The notes under the pieces are model-generated. The model was not told the DNA's origin. It ran no database searches and was given only the letters and a program-made list of their open reading frames with translations. From CAZUZD01 sp964624465 (GTDB lineage Bacteria; Planctomycetota; Planctomycetia; Isosphaerales; Isosphaeraceae), in assembly GCA_964624465.1 (NCBI GenBank), contig CAZUZD010000083.1, positions 1-20,443 on the forward strand: DNA of 20,443 nucleotides, given 5' to 3'. How positions within the stretch are numbered: position 1 is the first letter of the stretch; every line of letters begins with the position of its first letter. Position numbers and translations under genes: made by a program. Positions 1 through 7,752 of the stretch are shown here, in pieces.

Positions 1-1
1 G

Positions 2-619
2 GCGATCGTCTTGGCCCAGTATCTCTGCGGCCTGGCGACGGTGACCTCGGCCTCGCGGATGACGTTTGCCTTCGCCCGCGACGGCGGCATCCCCGGCACC
101 CGGTTCCTCAGGCTCGTCAGTCCCACCCGTCGCACGCCGCACGTGGCCATCTGGGCCAGCGCCGCGGCCTCGGTGCTGTTCACGCTCTGGAGCCCGGTCT
201 ACTCGACGATCACCGCCGTCTGCACCAGCCTGCTCTACATCTCGTACGTGCTGCCAACGATCCTGGGCGTGATCGCCTACCGTCGCACCTGGACCGTCAT
301 GGGCCCGTGGTCGCTGGGGCGGTGGTATCCGCCGCTGGGCGTGCTCTGCATCGTGTGGTGCGTGGCGCTGCTGGTCATCGGTGTGCAGCCGCCGAACGAG
401 CGGGCCCTGGGGGTGCTGGGCGGATTCATCGTTGTGCTGGGCGTCTGCTGGTTCGGCTGGAGTCGACAGCGGTTCCCGGGTCCGCCGCAGGCGCTGCTGG
501 ATCACGCCCGCGAGAAGGTCGTCGCCCGGCCGCCGCGAAAGCCGATCAAGATCCGCCTCAAGAAGCCCCGCCTCCGGCGCCGGCTCCGGCTCCAGAAGAA
601 CCGCCGCTCCAAGGGCTGA
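2..619 (+). CDS. Amino-acid permease (APC family), C-terminal part; 5' end outside window
   Basis: The frame is open from the first bases, so the gene begins upstream of the window. The visible part is about 205 residues. It begins with a stretch typical of APC-superfamily amino-acid permeases (VTSASRMTFAFARDGGIPG, then SPTRRTPHVAIW). At least four hydrophobic segments follow, covering the last membrane spans of a permease of this type. The protein would carry amino acids across the inner membrane, coupled to an ion gradient. It ends in an unusually basic tail of about 27 residues, rich in Lys and Arg (RKPIKIRLKKPRLRRRLR region), which by the positive-inside rule should lie in the cytoplasm. 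The next gene starts 5 bases after the stop, so the two are probably co-transcribed. Substrate cannot be told from this fragment. Confidence 0.85.
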   Translation, partial: AIVLAQYLCGLATVTSASRMTFAFARDGGIPGTRFLRLVSPTRRTPHVAIWASAAASVLFTLWSPVYSTITAVCTSLLYISYVLPTILGVIAYRRTWTVMGPWSLGRWYPPLGVLCIVWCVALLVIGVQPPNERALGVLGGFIVVLGVCWFGWSRQRFPGPPQALLDHAREKVVARPPRKPIKIRLKKPRLRRRLRLQKNRRSKG

Positions 620-624
620 CAGCC

Positions 625-2502
625 ATGTCGCGGTCCCGGATGCTCCTCGGCCTGTTCGTTCTGATCGCCCGCCTCGCGCCGGCCACGGCCCGCGCCGACG
701 AACCGCCGCGGCTGGAGTTCACCCGCCTGGTCGCCCACTGGGACGGCTACGGCGATCCTGCCTACCTCGACTTCCTCCGCGACGCCGCGCCCGAGGTCGC
801 CCAGGTCGGGTTCTACGGCGCCCACTTCTGGAGCCTGGGCCACACCGCGCAGTTCGACGGCTACCCCGCGCATTTCCCGGTACGGGGCCTGCCCGAGCTC
901 GGCGCCTGGTTCGAGCGGCTCAACGGCCAGATCCACGACCGGGGCGTCAAGGTCGTGGGCCACTTCAACGTCGAGTTCCTCGTCGGCGACCCCGATGGTC
1001 CCGACGGCCCGACCGGCTTCTTCAAGTTCTACCGCGACCTCTGGGACGAGTCGGTGCTCGGGCCGAAGCCGACGGCCGACCCGGTCTCGATGCTGGAGCG
1101 AGGGGCCGACGGGATACCCCTGAAGGACCGGACGTACGCCATCGGCGGCATGAACGAGCACTGGGCCTGCCTGCGGAACCCCGACTGGCAGCGGGTCCTG
1201 AAGGCGTGGGTCCGGCACGGGATCGCGCGCGGGCTCGACGGCTTCATGGTCAACTACTTCTACCGGAACAACTGCCTCTGCCCCCACTGCCAGTCCGGCT
1301 TTCGCACGTACCTGGCCGACCGCTTCACCGCCGCCGAGCTGCGCGAGCGGTTCGGGATCGCCGACCTGGCCACGCACGTCTTCCCCGAGATCGTCTCGTG
1401 GCACCCGGCCGCCGAGAGCACGCCCCTGCGGCGCGAGATGCTCCGGTTCTCGCAGGTCTCCAACAAGGCGGTCTTCGACGAGGTGTTCGTGCGGTATGGC
1501 CGCTCGCTCAAGCCGGATCTGATCGTGGCGCAGTGGAACCACCTGGGCAACTTCTCGCAGATTGACGGCGACGAGCGCTGCCTGTTGCCGGCCGCCGAGT
1601 GGGGTCGCGACGAGTCGTACCTCTGGTACAGCACCGGCGGCTCGGCCAACTCGACCGACCTGGCCCGTGGCGTGCTGGGCGATGCGACCCTGCAGGCCCG
1701 CTACATCCGGGGCGCCTTCGCGGACAAACCGTTCACCCTGGGCAAGTACGAGGCCACGCGCATCCGCACGGCGATCGCCGAGCTGGCCGCCAACGGCGGC
1801 GCGCCGATGGGTTTCTATACCCGGTTCCAGGACCCCGCCGCCCGCGCCGAGATCGTGCGCTATTATGGATTCCTCAAGCGCCACGACGCCCTCTATCGCG
1901 CCAGCCGGCCGCACGCCGAGGTCGCCCTGCTGTTTCCGAGAACCGCAGTGCACGAGGGCCGTGCCGATGCGGTCGCAGCGTTCCGCGACCTCGGGCAGGC
2001 GCTTCTTGAAGCCCACGTTCTGTTCGACGTCCTCCCCGATGACGCCGTCCCGCCCGACCTGAGATCGCGCTACGCCCGGGTCTTCGAGGCCACCGAGCCC
2101 GCCGGGGCCGCGCTCGCCGCACTGCCGGCGGCCCGGAGCCGGTTCGAGGCCCCGCGCACCGTGCGCGTCTCGGCCAGCCGACCGGCGGGCGTGGCGGACG
2201 AGATCGACCTGCACCTCGTCAACTACGACCGCACCGAGCCCCCGCGCCAGGCCGATGGCACCCCGAGCCCCGGCGCGGGGATCGTCGACGAGCGGCCCCG
2301 GGCCGTGGCCGGGGTCGTGGCCGAGGTCGCCCTGCCGCCCGGTGCGGTGGTGCGCTCGATCCGGTTCCTCACGCCCGAGGCGGACGACGAGCGCCTGCTG
2401 GAGCCCGCCGCCGGCTCAGATGGGCGGGTCCGGATCGCCGTGCCCGGGTTCCTGGTTTATGCCGTGATTCGCATCGAGTTCGATCCGCCCCGCCCGCGCT
2501 GA
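625..2502 (+). CDS. Exported glycoside-hydrolase-like TIM-barrel protein (GH42/GHL6-like)
   Basis: This 625-residue protein probably acts on glycans in the periplasm or outside the cell. I chose ATG 625 because it is followed by a signal peptide (residues 1-24, ending ATARADE) and lies 5 bases after the permease stop. The open frame continues further upstream, but only over the permease gene. Residues about 30-400 look like a TIM barrel of the beta-galactosidase-like or hypothetical GHL6 type, with a GLDGFMVNYFY strand near residue 205. A cysteine cluster CLCPHC (217-222) is followed by FRTYLADRF, a combination common in these uncharacterised proteins. Residues about 478-530 (AEVALLFPRTAV to VLFDVLPDD) resemble the flavodoxin-like trimerisation domain of GH42 enzymes. 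A beta-rich C-terminus follows. Catalytic acids and substrate are not assignable by eye; the family call is moderate and the CDS call is strong. Confidence 0.8.
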   Translation: MSRSRMLLGLFVLIARLAPATARADEPPRLEFTRLVAHWDGYGDPAYLDFLRDAAPEVAQVGFYGAHFWSLGHTAQFDGYPAHFPVRGLPELGAWFERLNGQIHDRGVKVVGHFNVEFLVGDPDGPDGPTGFFKFYRDLWDESVLGPKPTADPVSMLERGADGIPLKDRTYAIGGMNEHWACLRNPDWQRVLKAWVRHGIARGLDGFMVNYFYRNNCLCPHCQSGFRTYLADRFTAAELRERFGIADLATHVFPEIVSWHPAAESTPLRREMLRFSQVSNKAVFDEVFVRYGRSLKPDLIVAQWNHLGNFSQIDGDERCLLPAAEWGRDESYLWYSTGGSANSTDLARGVLGDATLQARYIRGAFADKPFTLGKYEATRIRTAIAELAANGGAPMGFYTRFQDPAARAEIVRYYGFLKRHDALYRASRPHAEVALLFPRTAVHEGRADAVAAFRDLGQALLEAHVLFDVLPDDAVPPDLRSRYARVFEATEPAGAALAALPAARSRFEAPRTVRVSASRPAGVADEIDLHLVNYDRTEPPRQADGTPSPGAGIVDERPRAVAGVVAEVALPPGAVVRSIRFLTPEADDERLLEPAAGSDGRVRIAVPGFLVYAVIRIEFDPPRPR

Positions 2503-2525
2503 GGGGCCCGGTCCGGCCGGGCCTC
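2503..2525 (+). terminator. GC hairpin after the GH-like gene, no U-tract
   Basis: GGCCCGG at 2505-2511 pairs perfectly with CCGGGCC at 2517-2523 around the 5-base loop TCCGG. The stem extends by one G-T and one G-C pair to 2503/2525. It starts right after the TGA at 2500-2502. No T-run follows, so it could terminate poorly, act as a 3' stabilising hairpin, or be chance in GC-rich DNA. Confidence 0.35.
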
Positions 2526-2567
2526 ACGATTCGTTCCGATGAGCCGACGCCCTGGAGACGCCCGCGC

Positions 2568-5249
2568 ATGAGCCCCCCCACGCGTCTGCTGTGTGCCCTC
2601 GCCGCCGGTGCCACTGCCCTGCTCCTCGCGCCGGACGCCCCGCCCGGGCGCGTCCCGCGCGTACCCTGGACCAACGATCGCCTGATCGGCTCGCCCGAGC
2701 CGCCGCTGCCCTACACGGTGGAGAAGACGTTCGCAAAGCACACCTGGCGCACACCGCTCTACGTGGCGCCCGAGCCCGGCACCGATCGGCTCTGGGTCAT
2801 CCAGGCGGTGGACGGCGGGATCGAGAAGGGCACGCAGATCGTGCGGATCGCCGACGACCCCGAGTCGGCCGCCGCCGAGCTGGTGCTCGAACGGCCTCGT
2901 CAGCTCATCTACTCGGTGGCGTTCCACCCGCAGTACCAGGCCAACGGCTTCGTGTTCACCTTCACCAACGGTCCGCGTGACGAGCCGGAACACCAGAACC
3001 GGATCACCCGCTACACCGTCGACCGCCAGGCGCCGTACCGGATCGCGCCCGAGTCGGCGGTGGTCCTGCTGGAGTGGCGTTCGGGCGGGCACGACGGCGG
3101 TGACCTGGCGTTCGGGCGCGACGGGTTCCTCTACATCAGCACTGGCGACGGCACCAGCGACTCCGACACCTGGAACTCGGGCCAGACGCTGGACGACCTG
3201 CTGGGCGCGGTGCTCCGCATCGACGTCGACCGCCGTGACGGCGACCGGCCGTACGCGGTCCCGGCCGACAACCCATTCGTCGATCATCCCGGCGCGCGGT
3301 CGGAGATCTGGGCGTACGGACTTCGCAACCCGTGGCGGATGTCGGCCGACCCGACGAGCGGCCAGATCTGGGTGGGCAACAACGGCCAGGACCTGTGGGA
3401 GACGGCGCACCTGATCGGCCGTGGCGAGAACTACGGCTGGAGCGTGACCGAGGGCCGGCACCCGTTCTACCTGGAACGGAAGCGCGGGCCGACGCCGATC
3501 GTCGAGCCGACCATCGAGCACTCGCACGCCGAGTTCCGCTCGCTGACCGGCGGCGTCGTGTACCGAGGAGCGAAGTTCCCCGAGCTCGATGGCGCGTACA
3601 TCTACGGCGACTACTCCAGCGGCCGCATCTGGGCGATGAAGCACGATGGCCAGAAGGTGCTCTGGCACCGCGAGATCGCCGACACGTCGCTTCAGCTCGC
3701 CGCGTTCCGCACCGACCGCCGCGGCGAGTTGCTGATCGTCGACCACGGCGGTGCCCTCTACCGCCTCGTCCCGGCGCCGAAGGTCGAGCGCACCGTCCCC
3801 TTCCCGACCCGGTTGAGTGCGACCGGCCTGTTCGCCTCCACCCGCGAGCACCGGCCGGCACCCGGCGTCCTGCCGTATGCGGTCAACGCCGCCGGCTGGA
3901 ACGATGGAGCCGAGGCCGAACGCTTCCTCGCCATCCCGGGCGCGCAGACGGTGGCGTTCGACTCGGGCCGGAGCTGGACCTTCCCCGATGGCTCGGCGCT
4001 CGTGCAGACGCTCTCCCGGGAGCAGACGCCCGGCGACCCCGCGACGCGCCGGCGCATCGAGACCCGCGTGCTCCTGCGCCAGCAGGGGGAATGGGCCGGC
4101 TACTCGTATCGCTGGGACGCCGACCAGGCCGACGCCACGCTCGTCGCTCGTGAGGGACTCGACCTGGATTCGCCCGCCGAGGGAGCGGCGTCGGCGGCCG
4201 GCCCGCGCTGGCGGGTCCCGAGCCGGGCCGAGTGCCTGGCCTGCCATAGCCGGGCGGCCAACTTCGTGCTCGGGGCCAGCGGGGTCCAGCTCAACCGCGA
4301 CGTGGACCTCGACGGTGGGCGGGTGAACCAGCTCGAGGCGTTCGAGCGGATCGGCCTGTTCACCAGCCCGCTGTCGAAGCCGCCGGCGGAGCTGGACCGG
4401 ATCGCGGACCCGCGCGACGAATCGGCCGACATCGAGGCCAGGGCCCGCGCATACCTGCACGTCAACTGCGCGGTCTGCCACATCGAGGCCGGCGGCGGCA
4501 ACGCGGCCATGGAGCTGGGCCTGGCCACGCCGCGTGAGAAGATGCGGCTCGTGGGCGCCCGGCCGCTGCACGACACCTTCGTGATCCCCGACGCCATGCT
4601 CGTCGCCCCCGGCGAGCCCGACCGCTCGGTGCTGCTGCGACGGCTCGAACGCCGGGGCGCCGGTCAGATGCCGCCGCTGGTCTCGCAGCGCGTCGACACC
4701 GCCGCCGTCGCCATGCTCCGGACCTGGATCGCCGGGCTCACGCCCGCGCGGCCGTTCGTGCGGGCGTGGACCGTCGAAGAGCTGCAACCGCTGGCCGAGG
4801 GCGCGGCTCCCGGCACCGGCGCCGAACGGGGCCGCCGGCTCTATGCGGAGCTGGGGTGCGTGCAGTGCCATCGCCGTGGCGGCGAGGGGGGGACGGTGGG
4901 ACCGGATCTCTCCGACGTCGGCCGGCGGCTCCGGCCGCTGGAGATCCTGCAATCGATCGTCGAGCCGTCGAAGGTTGTGGCCGACGAGTACGCCACGTTC
5001 GTGATCGCCACCGAGGCGGGCGCGGTCCACACCGGCCGCATCGAGCGCGAGGACGACGCGAGCGTGGTCCTGCGGCCGGTGCCGCCGGCCGAGGCGGTCC
5101 GTATCCCGAAGGCCCAGATCGTCGAGCGCCGGCGGTCGGCCGAGTCGAACATGCCGGCCGGCATCCTCAACACGCTGAGCCGCGAGGAGGTCGCCGACCT
5201 GCTCGACGACCTCCGCGCCGCCACCGAAGCCGGGAGCCCCAGGCGATGA
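2568..5249 (+). CDS. PQQ-dependent sugar dehydrogenase fused to SO2930-type cytochrome c and a second heme-binding module
   Basis: This 893-residue exported redox protein would oxidise a sugar with PQQ and pass electrons to its own c-type hemes in the periplasm. Residues 1-24 form a signal-like segment. Residues about 48-400 are a six-bladed propeller of the soluble glucose/aldose dehydrogenase type: SGGHDGGDLAFGRDG (H175 matches the catalytic base region), YGLRNPWR (R253-R257) and GENYGW. Residues about 407-730 match the SO2930/HNE_0200 family of diheme proteins, with FPTRLSATGLFA at its start and CxxCH motifs at C556-H560 and C634-H638. Residues about 755-890 form a planctomycete-type heme-binding domain with CVQCH at 764-768, GPDLSDVG and SIVEPSKVVADEY. 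The gene overlaps the next one by ATGA. A GGAG lies 10 bases before the ATG. The substrate is unknown; the domain calls are from remembered family patterns. Confidence 0.9.
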   Translation: MSPPTRLLCALAAGATALLLAPDAPPGRVPRVPWTNDRLIGSPEPPLPYTVEKTFAKHTWRTPLYVAPEPGTDRLWVIQAVDGGIEKGTQIVRIADDPESAAAELVLERPRQLIYSVAFHPQYQANGFVFTFTNGPRDEPEHQNRITRYTVDRQAPYRIAPESAVVLLEWRSGGHDGGDLAFGRDGFLYISTGDGTSDSDTWNSGQTLDDLLGAVLRIDVDRRDGDRPYAVPADNPFVDHPGARSEIWAYGLRNPWRMSADPTSGQIWVGNNGQDLWETAHLIGRGENYGWSVTEGRHPFYLERKRGPTPIVEPTIEHSHAEFRSLTGGVVYRGAKFPELDGAYIYGDYSSGRIWAMKHDGQKVLWHREIADTSLQLAAFRTDRRGELLIVDHGGALYRLVPAPKVERTVPFPTRLSATGLFASTREHRPAPGVLPYAVNAAGWNDGAEAERFLAIPGAQTVAFDSGRSWTFPDGSALVQTLSREQTPGDPATRRRIETRVLLRQQGEWAGYSYRWDADQADATLVAREGLDLDSPAEGAASAAGPRWRVPSRAECLACHSRAANFVLGASGVQLNRDVDLDGGRVNQLEAFERIGLFTSPLSKPPAELDRIADPRDESADIEARARAYLHVNCAVCHIEAGGGNAAMELGLATPREKMRLVGARPLHDTFVIPDAMLVAPGEPDRSVLLRRLERRGAGQMPPLVSQRVDTAAVAMLRTWIAGLTPARPFVRAWTVEELQPLAEGAAPGTGAERGRRLYAELGCVQCHRRGGEGGTVGPDLSDVGRRLRPLEILQSIVEPSKVVADEYATFVIATEAGAVHTGRIEREDDASVVLRPVPPAEAVRIPKAQIVERRRSAESNMPAGILNTLSREEVADLLDDLRAATEAGSPRR

Positions 5250-6493
5250 ACCACTGGCAAATCCTGCTCCGCCTCACGATCGCCGGCCTCGTCGCCAGCC
5301 CGACGCTGGCGGAGGAGCCGGGGACGCGGCGGGTGGCGGCGGCCGTCACCGAGTATCGCCACAACTCGCACGCCGACGTGATCGTGAGCCGGTTGCTCCT
5401 GACCGACATGCTCGACGGCACCGGCCGCGACTCGCCCCTGAAGCTGGTGTCGCTCTACACCGACCAGCGCCCGGCCACCGACATCAGCCGCCTGCTGGCC
5501 GCCTCGCACCGGTTCCCGATCCGCCCGACGATCGCCGACGCGCTGACCCTCGGCACCGGCGCGCTGGCCGTCGACGGCGTGCTGCTGTTGGCCGAGCACG
5601 GCGACTATCCGCTCTCGCCCACGGGCAATCGCCGCTACCCGAAGCGACGGTTCTGGGACGAGACGATCGCCGTGTTCCGCCAGAGCGGCCGGGTGGTCCC
5701 CGTGTTCCTCGACAAGCACCTGGCCGACAACTGGGAGGATGCCCGGCACATCTACGACACCGCGTGCGAGCTGAAGATCCCACTGATGGCGGGCTCGTCG
5801 GTACCGGGGACCTGGCGCCTCCCGGCGGCCGACGTCGAGCGCGGGGCGCCGCTGTCGCAGGTCGTCGGGTTCACGTTCGGCTCGACCGATGCCTACGGCT
5901 TCCATGCCCTGGAAGCCGTGCAGTCGCTGGCCGAGCAGCGGCGCGGCGGCGAGACGGGCGTCAAGTCGGTGCGCTGCCTCGTCGGGCCGGCGGTCTGGGA
6001 GGCGCTCGACCGCCGCGAGTGCGACCCGGAGCTGTTCGCCGCCGCGCTGCGGCGGGTGCCCGGCTTCGAGACGGGCCGGGCGATCGACCGCGCGGCGGTG
6101 CCCGAGCCGAAGCTCTTCTGGGTCCGCTACGAGGATGGCCTGCAGGTGTTCGTGTTCGAGCTCAACAGCGTCGTCGGCGCCTGGACGGCCGCGTGGCGGG
6201 CCGAGCCGGGCCGTGAGATCGTCGCGACCCAGTTCTGGACCCAGGAGGAGCGGCCGGCCTGGCACTTCACGCTGCTGCTGAACCGCATCGAGCACCTCAT
6301 GCAGACCGGCGAGCCCCCCTGGCCGGTCGAGCGCACGCTCCTGACCAGCGGCACGCTCGACGCGCTGATGCTCTCGGCCACTCGCGGCGGGGCCACCCTC
6401 TCGACGCCTCACCTGCGGGTCCGCTACCAGCCCACCTGGCGCTGGCAGCAGCCACCCCCGCCGCCGCCGGGCCGACCGTGGTCCGAGCAGTGA
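5246..6493 (+). CDS. Exported uncharacterised protein of the planctomycete VTEYRHNSHADV family
   Basis: This 415-residue protein starts at ATG 5246, inside the stop of the dehydrogenase gene (ATGA overlap), so the two are translationally coupled. Residues 1-23 look like a cleavable signal peptide (LVASPTLAEE). The mature part opens with VAAAVTEYRHNSHADVI, followed by LVSLYTDQ, TIADALTLGTG, VDGVLLLAEHGDYP, VPVFLDKHLA, IPLMAGSSVPGTWR and GFHALEAVQ. I recognise these blocks as a large family common in planctomycetes and acidobacteria that is often annotated only as hypothetical or oxidoreductase-like. The N-terminal part may have a Rossmann-like fold, but there is no clear GxGxxG motif. The C-terminus is Pro-rich (QQPPPPPPG). 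Coupling to a PQQ/cytochrome sugar dehydrogenase suggests a role in sugar metabolism. This is inference; no activity can be named. Confidence 0.85.
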   Translation: MNHWQILLRLTIAGLVASPTLAEEPGTRRVAAAVTEYRHNSHADVIVSRLLLTDMLDGTGRDSPLKLVSLYTDQRPATDISRLLAASHRFPIRPTIADALTLGTGALAVDGVLLLAEHGDYPLSPTGNRRYPKRRFWDETIAVFRQSGRVVPVFLDKHLADNWEDARHIYDTACELKIPLMAGSSVPGTWRLPAADVERGAPLSQVVGFTFGSTDAYGFHALEAVQSLAEQRRGGETGVKSVRCLVGPAVWEALDRRECDPELFAAALRRVPGFETGRAIDRAAVPEPKLFWVRYEDGLQVFVFELNSVVGAWTAAWRAEPGREIVATQFWTQEERPAWHFTLLLNRIEHLMQTGEPPWPVERTLLTSGTLDALMLSATRGGATLSTPHLRVRYQPTWRWQQPPPPPPGRPWSEQ

Positions 6494-6513
6494 CCGGGCC
6501 GGTCGCCCGGTCA
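6491..6513. terminator. Perfect bidirectional hairpin containing both stop codons
   Basis: TGACCGGGC (6491-6499) and GCCCGGTCA (6505-6513) form a perfect 9-bp stem with loop CGGTC. The first three bases are the TGA stop of the plus-strand gene. The last three, read on the other strand, are the TGA of the minus-strand oxidoreductase. Position between convergent genes fits a bidirectional terminator or anti-readthrough element, although neither side has a T-tract. Confidence 0.55.
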
Positions 6514-7752
6514 GTGCGGGTGGGCATGATCATGATCATGGTCGTCGTGATCATGGTGATGATCGTGGTCGTGGTCCCCGTGAGCCTGGGCCTCGTGGGC
6601 GCGGCCATGCTCGTGGTCGGGACGGTCCTGGACGGATCCGAGGCGCGGGACGGTGACGCGGTGCTCGATGGCGCCCCGGAGCACGGCCTCGCAGAGGGCG
6701 AGGGTGCGGAGGTTGTCGCGGCCGGAGATGTCGGGCTCGGTGCCGCGCTCGATGGCGCAGAGCAGGCCGGCCATCGGGCCGGCGAAGGCGTCGGGGAACC
6801 AGGCCTCGGGCCAGCGCGGGCGGTGCCAGGCGCCGGCGTCGTCGACGGTCGTGTAGTCGAGCGTGCTCGGGGTCACCACCGGCCAGCGCGGCCAGCCCAG
6901 GGTGCCGATCGCCAGGCCACGCGTGCCCTCGACGCGCCAGCGGACGTACAGGTCGTCGCCGGCCCCCTCGCGCGCCGGGCCGGCCCAGACATCGTCCCAG
7001 CCGCTGGCGCGGGCGCCGCCGTCGAACTCGAGGATGTACAGGTTCACGCCGTCGGTGTGGGCGAACGCCGTCCTGGGGTCGCGGCGGGTGCTGGCCAGCA
7101 CGCGGGTCGGCTCGCCGAGCCAGTACCGGAAGGTGTCGAGGTGGTGCACGCTCATGATGAACGTCGAGAGCGAGCGTCCCCCCTGCGCCCAGGGCATCCA
7201 GTGCGGGATCGCGCGCATCTCGATGGTCGCGAGCACCGGCTCGCCCAGCACGCCGCCCGCGAGCAGCGCCCTGCAGGCGCGCACCGAGTGGTCGTAGCGC
7301 ATGTTCTGGTTGACCTGGAGCTTCACGCTGGCGGCCCGACACTCCGAGACCAGGGCCTTCGCCTCGTCGAGCGCCAGCGCCAGCGGCTTCTGGGCCAGGA
7401 TGCCGCGCACCTGCGCGGCGCGCGGGTGCCGCAGGATGCGCCGGATCACCCCGGGCTGCGCGGCTGGCGGCACCGCGACGTCGACGACGGCGATCTCGGG
7501 GTCGTCGAGCAGCGCCTCGACCGAGTCGTAGACCCGCGGCACCCCGCGGAGCGCGGCCACCTCATGCGCACGGGCCAGGGTCCGGCTGGTGAGCCCGCGC
7601 ACCGGGAACCCGGCCGCCTCGTAGGCGACCAGGTGGCAGTCGCGCACGATGAACCCGGCGCCGATCACCCCGATTGGGAGATCGCGGCGACTGGGCAATT
7701 CGGGCAGATGCTGGCGGGCCGGGATCTGGGGCCCGTCGACGGGGTGATTCAT
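6511..7752 (-). CDS. Gfo/Idh/MocA-family oxidoreductase with His/Asp-rich C-terminal tail
   Basis: This 413-residue protein is a NAD(P)-dependent sugar (or sugar-derivative) oxidoreductase. The nucleotide-binding motif is IGVIGAGFIV (27-36). The usual EKP motif is QKP here (121-123), keeping the catalytic-region Lys122. SVHHLDTFRYWLG (201-213) supplies the His and Asp typical of the C-terminal substrate domain. There is no signal peptide, so the enzyme should be cytoplasmic. The enzyme core ends near residue 372. After it come about 40 extra residues, and the last 34 hold 15 His and 9 Asp, ending in alternating His-Asp. This may bind or store a metal such as Zn, Ni or Cu, or it may be drift from slippage of a short repeat. 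The gene is convergent with the sugar-oxidation genes to its left, sharing a hairpin. No clear ribosome-binding site is seen before ATG 7752. Confidence 0.9.
   Translation of the reverse strand: MNHPVDGPQIPARQHLPELPSRRDLPIGVIGAGFIVRDCHLVAYEAAGFPVRGLTSRTLARAHEVAALRGVPRVYDSVEALLDDPEIAVVDVAVPPAAQPGVIRRILRHPRAAQVRGILAQKPLALALDEAKALVSECRAASVKLQVNQNMRYDHSVRACRALLAGGVLGEPVLATIEMRAIPHWMPWAQGGRSLSTFIMSVHHLDTFRYWLGEPTRVLASTRRDPRTAFAHTDGVNLYILEFDGGARASGWDDVWAGPAREGAGDDLYVRWRVEGTRGLAIGTLGWPRWPVVTPSTLDYTTVDDAGAWHRPRWPEAWFPDAFAGPMAGLLCAIERGTEPDISGRDNLRTLALCEAVLRGAIEHRVTVPRLGSVQDRPDHEHGRAHEAQAHGDHDHDHHHDHDDHDHDHAHPH
6514..6618 (-). repeat. Low-complexity DNA encoding the His/Asp tail
   Basis: The end of the oxidoreductase gene is built from degenerate repeats of the hexamer ATGATC and close variants (clearest at 6525-6570). 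Read on the minus strand these give His-Asp dipeptides. The repetition is imperfect, with GTC/GTG variants, which suggests expansion by slippage followed by divergence or selection on the protein. Confidence 0.7.

Noticed and set aside
2457..5030. 857-codon open frame on the minus strand
   Set aside because: It lies opposite the PQQ/cytochrome fusion, whose family motifs are clear. Its translation is low-complexity Arg/Gly/Ala/Pro without motifs, as expected from the antisense of GC-rich codons.
6525..6570. Short repeated hexamers that could suggest a CRISPR or satellite array
   Set aside because: The units are 6 bases without spacers and are explained as codons of the His/Asp tail.
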